This document shows, piece after piece, positions 60,263-64,000 of a stretch of 64,000 nt of DNA. Position numbers and translations under genes: made by a program. This stretch comes from Paenibacillus silvisoli. Its GTDB lineage: Bacteria > Bacillota > Bacilli > Paenibacillales > Paenibacillaceae. Below the pieces are notes generated by a model. That model had not been told where the DNA came from. It was given only the letters and a program-made list of their open reading frames with translations, and ran no database searches. Positions within the stretch are counted from its first letter, which is position 1; the number at the start of each line of letters is the position of its first letter. The stretch covers positions 3,640,001-3,704,000 of the forward strand of contig NZ_CP133017.1 of assembly GCF_030866765.1 (NCBI RefSeq). Reading direction: 5' to 3'.

Positions 60263-61272
60263 CTGTTGTCCCCTTCGTGTCGGACGATAACGGGAGCACC
60301 GCCAAGCTCCTGCGAACGGATCGCCGCTTCGATAACCTCTTGGGCGGCCAGCGCATCCGCTCCCGATGCCGTTATTTGCTCAGGCTTCACGCCTGCTTTC
60401 AATTCGTCGATAAAGCAGCCGATCCGCTGCTCGAACGTATCGTCGAACCCTTTCATGCCGCCGAACAGCGAGTTGCGCACAACCGTCAGCTCGTCGGATT
60501 CATGCGGGTAATACGTCATGCTCTCGTACACGTTATCTACGACAAGACGCCCCGCATTCCCTGCTACCTCGCAATATTCGATCGGATGGCGCATCGACAT
60601 GTCGTAGCTGCCGGTCAGATGGCCGACGGCGCCGGACTTGAACTCGACGTTGACGGAAACCGTCGACCAGGACGTCCGTCCCGGCGCTTTCGTCATAAAC
60701 GACTGCACGCGGCTGATATCGCCCGCGAAGTAGCGCATGACATCGATGGAATGCGGATGAAGCGCCCGCATATGGAGCCATTCCGTATCCTCCTGCGGAT
60801 TGCGGATCGTGAGCCGCATGTTGAGAAACAAGAGCGATCCCAGCTTGCCGGACGTGACGAGCTCCTTCGCCTTATAAGCCGCCGGCGTGAACCGGTGGTT
60901 CAGGTTGCAAGCGAGCCGGATGCCGCGCTCTCGCGCGGCCGCTACCATCGCCCGGGCCTCCTCGATGTTGTTGGAAATCGGCTTCTCGACGAATACATCC
61001 TTGCCGGCCTCGACCGCGATCATGACCGGGGCATAGTGATGGCTGCCCTTCTCGACGCCTGCCGTCGCCACGACGACGACATCGACGTCCTCTCGCTCCA
61101 GCAGCTCGCGCAAATCCGTGTAGTGCGGAACGCCATGCAGCTTTCCGGCCGCTTCCGCCCGCTCCGGCATCAAATCGCAGACGGCGGCAAGCTTCGTATC
61201 CGGGCGCCGCGTGTAGACGTTGCAGTGGATTTTGCCGATATGATTGACGCCGACGACCGCAACCTTAATCAT
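60259..61272 (-). CDS. Gfo/Idh/MocA family oxidoreductase
   Basis: A 337-residue NAD(P)-dependent dehydrogenase. The Rossmann start is VAVVGVNHIGKIHCNVY (about 4-20), and the EKP motif is in VFVEKPISNNIEEA (about 93-106). LHMRALHPHSIDVMRYFAGDI (about 165-185) has the usual catalytic His. It overlaps the upstream sulfatase-like gene by 8 bp and APS kinase by 4 bp. It is likely to oxidise a sugar or uronate released by the cluster's hydrolases. Confidence 0.9.
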   Translation of the reverse strand: MIKVAVVGVNHIGKIHCNVYTRRPDTKLAAVCDLMPERAEAAGKLHGVPHYTDLRELLEREDVDVVVVATAGVEKGSHHYAPVMIAVEAGKDVFVEKPISNNIEEARAMVAAARERGIRLACNLNHRFTPAAYKAKELVTSGKLGSLLFLNMRLTIRNPQEDTEWLHMRALHPHSIDVMRYFAGDISRVQSFMTKAPGRTSWSTVSVNVEFKSGAVGHLTGSYDMSMRHPIEYCEVAGNAGRLVVDNVYESMTYYPHESDELTVVRNSLFGGMKGFDDTFEQRIGCFIDELKAGVKPEQITASGADALAAQEVIEAAIRSQELGGAPVIVRHEGDNR

Positions 61273-62695
61273 TGCTTTCCACCGGTTCCTTCGCTTCTTC
61301 CTTCTCCTGCGCCTTCTGCTGCAGCTTGCGCGCGTTATTGATGGAGCCGATATAGAGCGAGTCGTAGGCTTCTTGGGACGATTCGAAAAACTTATGATTG
61401 CCGTTCCAGTTCGTGTTCGTCAAGATCGGATTGACGCGGTTCACTTGCTCCTCGCGCTTCGCGATATAATCGTTCATCCGTTTCGTGAGCAGCGCAACGA
61501 CTTCCGGCTCTTGGTCGGCAACGTTGACGTTCTCCTCCGGATCGCGGATCAAGTTGTAGAGCTCGATTTCCGGTTTAAAGTGGAAGTCCGGCTCCAGCGC
61601 GCAAATCAACTTCCATTCCGGCGTGCGCCAGCCATGCTTGCGCATCCACGTGCATTCCGTGATGTACAGCTCGGTCTTCTCTTCGGACGGAGCCGCCGTA
61701 CCGTCGATGAACGCGTTCAAATTACGTCCGTCATACTGCGTTTCCGTCTCCACCTGCAGCAGGTCGAGCACGGTCGGCATAATGTCGGAAATGACGCTGA
61801 CGCTCGAAATGCGTTTGCCTTCCGGCAGACGGCCCGGGAATTTCAAAATCAGCGGCACGACCAGCGTGGCATCGTACAGACCGTGATGGTCGAAGTAGCA
61901 ATCATGCTCATAGAGCGTCTCGCCGTGGTCCGACGTAATGACGATGAGCGTCTCCTCTTCCAGTCCCATGTCGGCCAGCTTCGTGAACAGCGTTTGAATG
62001 CAAATGTCCATGTAAGCAATCGAGCCATCGTATTGAGCCGTCACGTATTCATGGTCGGTGACGTCTTCGCCGATCCACGATTTCAAATAATCGCCGAACG
62101 GCTTAAAGTTGTACACCGGCTCCATGGATGCATTGTCCGGATCCGTCTCGTCCTTGCCGTAGAACATCCGCTCGAACGGCTGCGGCGGCAAATACGGCGA
62201 ATGCGGGTCCATATGGCGCATGAACAGGAAGAACGGTTTGTCTTCCGCCGCGAGGCGCTCCAGCTCCGGAATGGCCACGACGTTCAGGTTTTCGGCTTTC
62301 GGCGCGCGTCCGCTCTCCTGATCCGGCAGCCAGGATTCGTAGTTGAGGTAGGTTTGGAAGCCGCGGGCGGACGGGTTGCCCGTGAATCCGATACAAGTCG
62401 TATTGTAGCCGTTCGCTTCCAGCACCTCGGCCAACGTTTGCACATGGCCGCCAAGCGGACCTTCGTGACGGAGCGCGACGACATCGGTACCGAATACGTC
62501 CATCCCGGTCAGCATGGATGCGTAAGCGGGCGTCGTCGGGATGCTCGGGCTGAAATGCTGCTCGAACAGCACGCCTTGCGAAGCAAGCTTATCCAGATAA
62601 GGCGTCGTCAGTTTGGAATAGCCGTAGCCGCTCATATGGTCGCGGCGCAAGCTGTCGATGCCGAAGAAGAGTAGGTTTGGTTTTTTCGCGGACAT
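61265..62695 (-). CDS. Sulfatase-like hydrolase with Thr at the formylglycine position
   Basis: A 476-residue homologue of the other Thr-variant. NLLFFGIDSLRRDHMSGYGY gives the metal Asp14; SDHGETLYEHDCYFDHHGLYD the remaining ligands. The signature region is SIPTTPAYASMLTG, aligning Thr54 with the catalytic Cys and Tyr58 with the Arg of CxPxR. The C-terminus is Lys/Glu-rich. It has no signal peptide. GGAGG lies 10 bp before the ATG. It is likely paralogous to the 58266-59696 gene and to share its non-sulfatase chemistry. Confidence 0.82.
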   Translation of the reverse strand: MSAKKPNLLFFGIDSLRRDHMSGYGYSKLTTPYLDKLASQGVLFEQHFSPSIPTTPAYASMLTGMDVFGTDVVALRHEGPLGGHVQTLAEVLEANGYNTTCIGFTGNPSARGFQTYLNYESWLPDQESGRAPKAENLNVVAIPELERLAAEDKPFFLFMRHMDPHSPYLPPQPFERMFYGKDETDPDNASMEPVYNFKPFGDYLKSWIGEDVTDHEYVTAQYDGSIAYMDICIQTLFTKLADMGLEEETLIVITSDHGETLYEHDCYFDHHGLYDATLVVPLILKFPGRLPEGKRISSVSVISDIMPTVLDLLQVETETQYDGRNLNAFIDGTAAPSEEKTELYITECTWMRKHGWRTPEWKLICALEPDFHFKPEIELYNLIRDPEENVNVADQEPEVVALLTKRMNDYIAKREEQVNRVNPILTNTNWNGNHKFFESSQEAYDSLYIGSINNARKLQQKAQEKEEAKEPVESND

Positions 62696-62725
62696 GGATC
62701 GGAAGCCTCCTAAATGATTTTATTG

Positions 62726-63529
62726 TTATCGGGCGCCTAGCTTCTTCAAGACTGCGTTCAAGTAGCCGTACGATTCCGAGGCAACGGCCGTTACGTGCTC
62801 GATGGAATGAGTCGGCTGCGCGCCGATCACCTCAAGCACGACCGGACCGTCATAGCCGCCGTTCACCATCGCCTCGCAATAGCCGAACAGATCGATGTCG
62901 CCTCTTCCGCACGCTTGCAGCTCAATCGGACCCGGACCTTGCTCGCGGCCTTTGCAATCGCGGATATGGATATGTTTCACGCGGCTGAGAACAGCGGGCA
63001 GCGCTTCTTCGGCGTTTTCGCCCGAACGGTGGATATGGCTCGGGTCCATGTCGATGCCGAAGGCCGGCGACGAGATCTGCTCCATCGCCGCGAGCGTCGT
63101 CGGCGTGTTGTAGATGGCGTTGCCGACATGCGCTTTCACGCAAAGCGTGACGCCATAGGTGCCTGCGACTTCGGACAAGTGGGTCAGCTTGGCGACCGAT
63201 GCGGCGAGATCTTCGTCCGAGCCGGATTTGCCGCCCGGTCCGATGTTGACGATCGGAATGCCGATCGCTTGCGCGGCTTGGAAGGCCAGCGTCAAACGCT
63301 CTTCATCGAGCGAAGCGACCTCCATGGACAGAAACTTAAGCCCGTTGTCCCGCGCGATCGCTTGGAGCTCATCCTTCTGCTCCTGCCAGCGGCTGAGCTC
63401 CAGATGCTCGCACATGCCTTGAATCGCCGATATTTCGACGCCGTCATAGCCGCAGCGCGCGATCAGCTGGGCGGCCTGGGCAAAATCATACGATTTGAAC
63501 AATACCGAATTGACGCCAACTTGAATCAT
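62726..63529 (-). CDS. Sugar phosphate isomerase/epimerase
   Basis: A 267-residue xylose-isomerase-like TIM barrel. Metal-site segments include GVEISAIQGM (about 31), PIVNIGPGGKSG (about 93-104), AFGIDMDPSHIHRSGE (about 156-171), VKHIHIRDCKGRE (about 180-192) and GPVVLEVIG near the end. AAGGAGG precedes the ATG. It sits between a partial Gfo/Idh gene and a sulfatase-like gene in the same orientation, so it should process the cluster's sugar or cyclitol. Confidence 0.88.
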   Translation of the reverse strand: MIQVGVNSVLFKSYDFAQAAQLIARCGYDGVEISAIQGMCEHLELSRWQEQKDELQAIARDNGLKFLSMEVASLDEERLTLAFQAAQAIGIPIVNIGPGGKSGSDEDLAASVAKLTHLSEVAGTYGVTLCVKAHVGNAIYNTPTTLAAMEQISSPAFGIDMDPSHIHRSGENAEEALPAVLSRVKHIHIRDCKGREQGPGPIELQACGRGDIDLFGYCEAMVNGGYDGPVVLEVIGAQPTHSIEHVTAVASESYGYLNAVLKKLGAR

Positions 63530-63581
63530 CGTTGGAAGCCTCCTTATGGGTTGGAAAATAAATGGAATGGGATAACCGGGA

Positions 63582-64000
63582 TTATTTCAGGAACAGCGGG
63601 TCGCCGTGCAGCGGCGGCAGCGGATGCGGACGGACCATTTCCCCGCCGCGCTCATAAGACTCGATAACGGCAAACGTATATTCCAAGACGGCGAGCGCAT
63701 CGCGGCCGTTGGCGCGCAGCTCTTCGAACGGCACGCGGTTCGACACGTCTTCCAGGAAGGCGTGAAGACGGTTGTTGAACGTTTTGTTGAAGTCGTTCGT
63801 GCCGTAGTCGGTCACTTCCGGCTCCGGCTGCACGCTGATGGCCGGAATGCCTTTGGCCGCTTTCCAGTACGAGATTTTCTCGACGCAGTTCTCGATGCAG
63901 AACGTGCCGCGCGAACCGGCCATCTCCAAGCTCCACCAGCCGCCAAGACCATACACCGCGTCGCCGCGCTGGCTGAGCAGGTAGCCTACGCCGCCATTGG
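63582..64000 (-). CDS. Gfo/Idh/MocA family oxidoreductase, C-terminal part (truncated by window end)
   Basis: The frame runs open into the window edge, so the start is beyond position 64000. The visible C-terminal 138 residues read NGGVGYLLSQRGDAVYGLGGWWSLEMAGSRGTF-like strands followed by NRLHAFLEDVSNRVPFEELRANGRDALAVLEYTFAVIESYERG, the end of a Gfo/Idh/MocA dehydrogenase. The epimerase gene follows after 52 bp. It is probably the first visible gene of the sulfatase cluster operon. Confidence 0.78.
   Translation of the reverse strand, partial: NGGVGYLLSQRGDAVYGLGGWWSLEMAGSRGTFCIENCVEKISYWKAAKGIPAISVQPEPEVTDYGTNDFNKTFNNRLHAFLEDVSNRVPFEELRANGRDALAVLEYTFAVIESYERGGEMVRPHPLPPLHGDPLFLK

Overview
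The window looks like chromosome of a spore-forming Bacillota bacterium of the Paenibacillaceae (Paenibacillus or Cohnella-like). The reasons are moderately high G+C, strong AGGAGG-type ribosome binding sites, frequent TTG and GTG starts, a gerA-type germination operon, a gamma-SASP-like gene, a KapD-like exonuclease, a YqkE/DUF3886 gene and many carbohydrate-related genes. I see no rRNA, tRNA, CRISPR array, insertion sequence or prophage.

Layout. 1-4 kb: end of a lactonase gene, then small metabolic and stress genes (sugar isomerase, cupin, YciI, NUDIX, helix-hairpin-helix, VOC). 3.6-6.2 kb: AraC regulator followed by a secreted clan-A glycoside hydrolase, then a 52-bp-period tandem repeat. 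6.4-8.7 kb: Tat-exported two-domain multicopper oxidase with a ZIP metal transporter. 9-14 kb: DUF4153/4173 membrane protein, SgrR-like regulator, ABC-F protein. 14.2-18 kb: complete gerA-type operon (A-B-C). 18-23 kb: threonine aldolase-like enzyme, thymidine kinase, DHA2 efflux pump, stand-alone UMP kinase. 23.3-26.9 kb: five-gene operon of potassium channel, unknown protein, Ser/Gly-rich lipoprotein, glutathionylspermidine-synthase-like ATP-grasp ligase and DUF350 membrane protein. 27-36 kb: cell-wall hydrolases, a DMT exporter under a purine riboswitch, Cu/Zn superoxide dismutase and small enzymes. 36-44.4 kb: a giant DUF11-repeat protein, apparently read from an ATT start and broken by an 8-bp insertion. 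44.4-52.7 kb: YcgQ/YcgR-type membrane pair, exonuclease, a VmlR-like ABC-F ribosome protection factor with an attenuator leader, and a nickel/cobalt permease.

52.8-64 kb: a long run of minus-strand genes, many overlapping by 4-20 bp: Gfo/Idh oxidoreductase, epimerase, sulfatase-like hydrolase, Gfo/Idh, APS kinase, sulfatase-like hydrolase, AraC regulator, sulfatase, atypical protein kinase, type II pantothenate kinase-like protein, polysaccharide deacetylase-like protein. Only one of the three sulfatase-fold enzymes keeps the Cys of the CxPxR signature; the other two have Thr there, so they may act on phospho- rather than sulfo-esters. This cluster and the channel/ligase operon are the best candidates for little-described systems. 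The purine riboswitch and the ABC-F attenuator are the clearest RNA-level findings.
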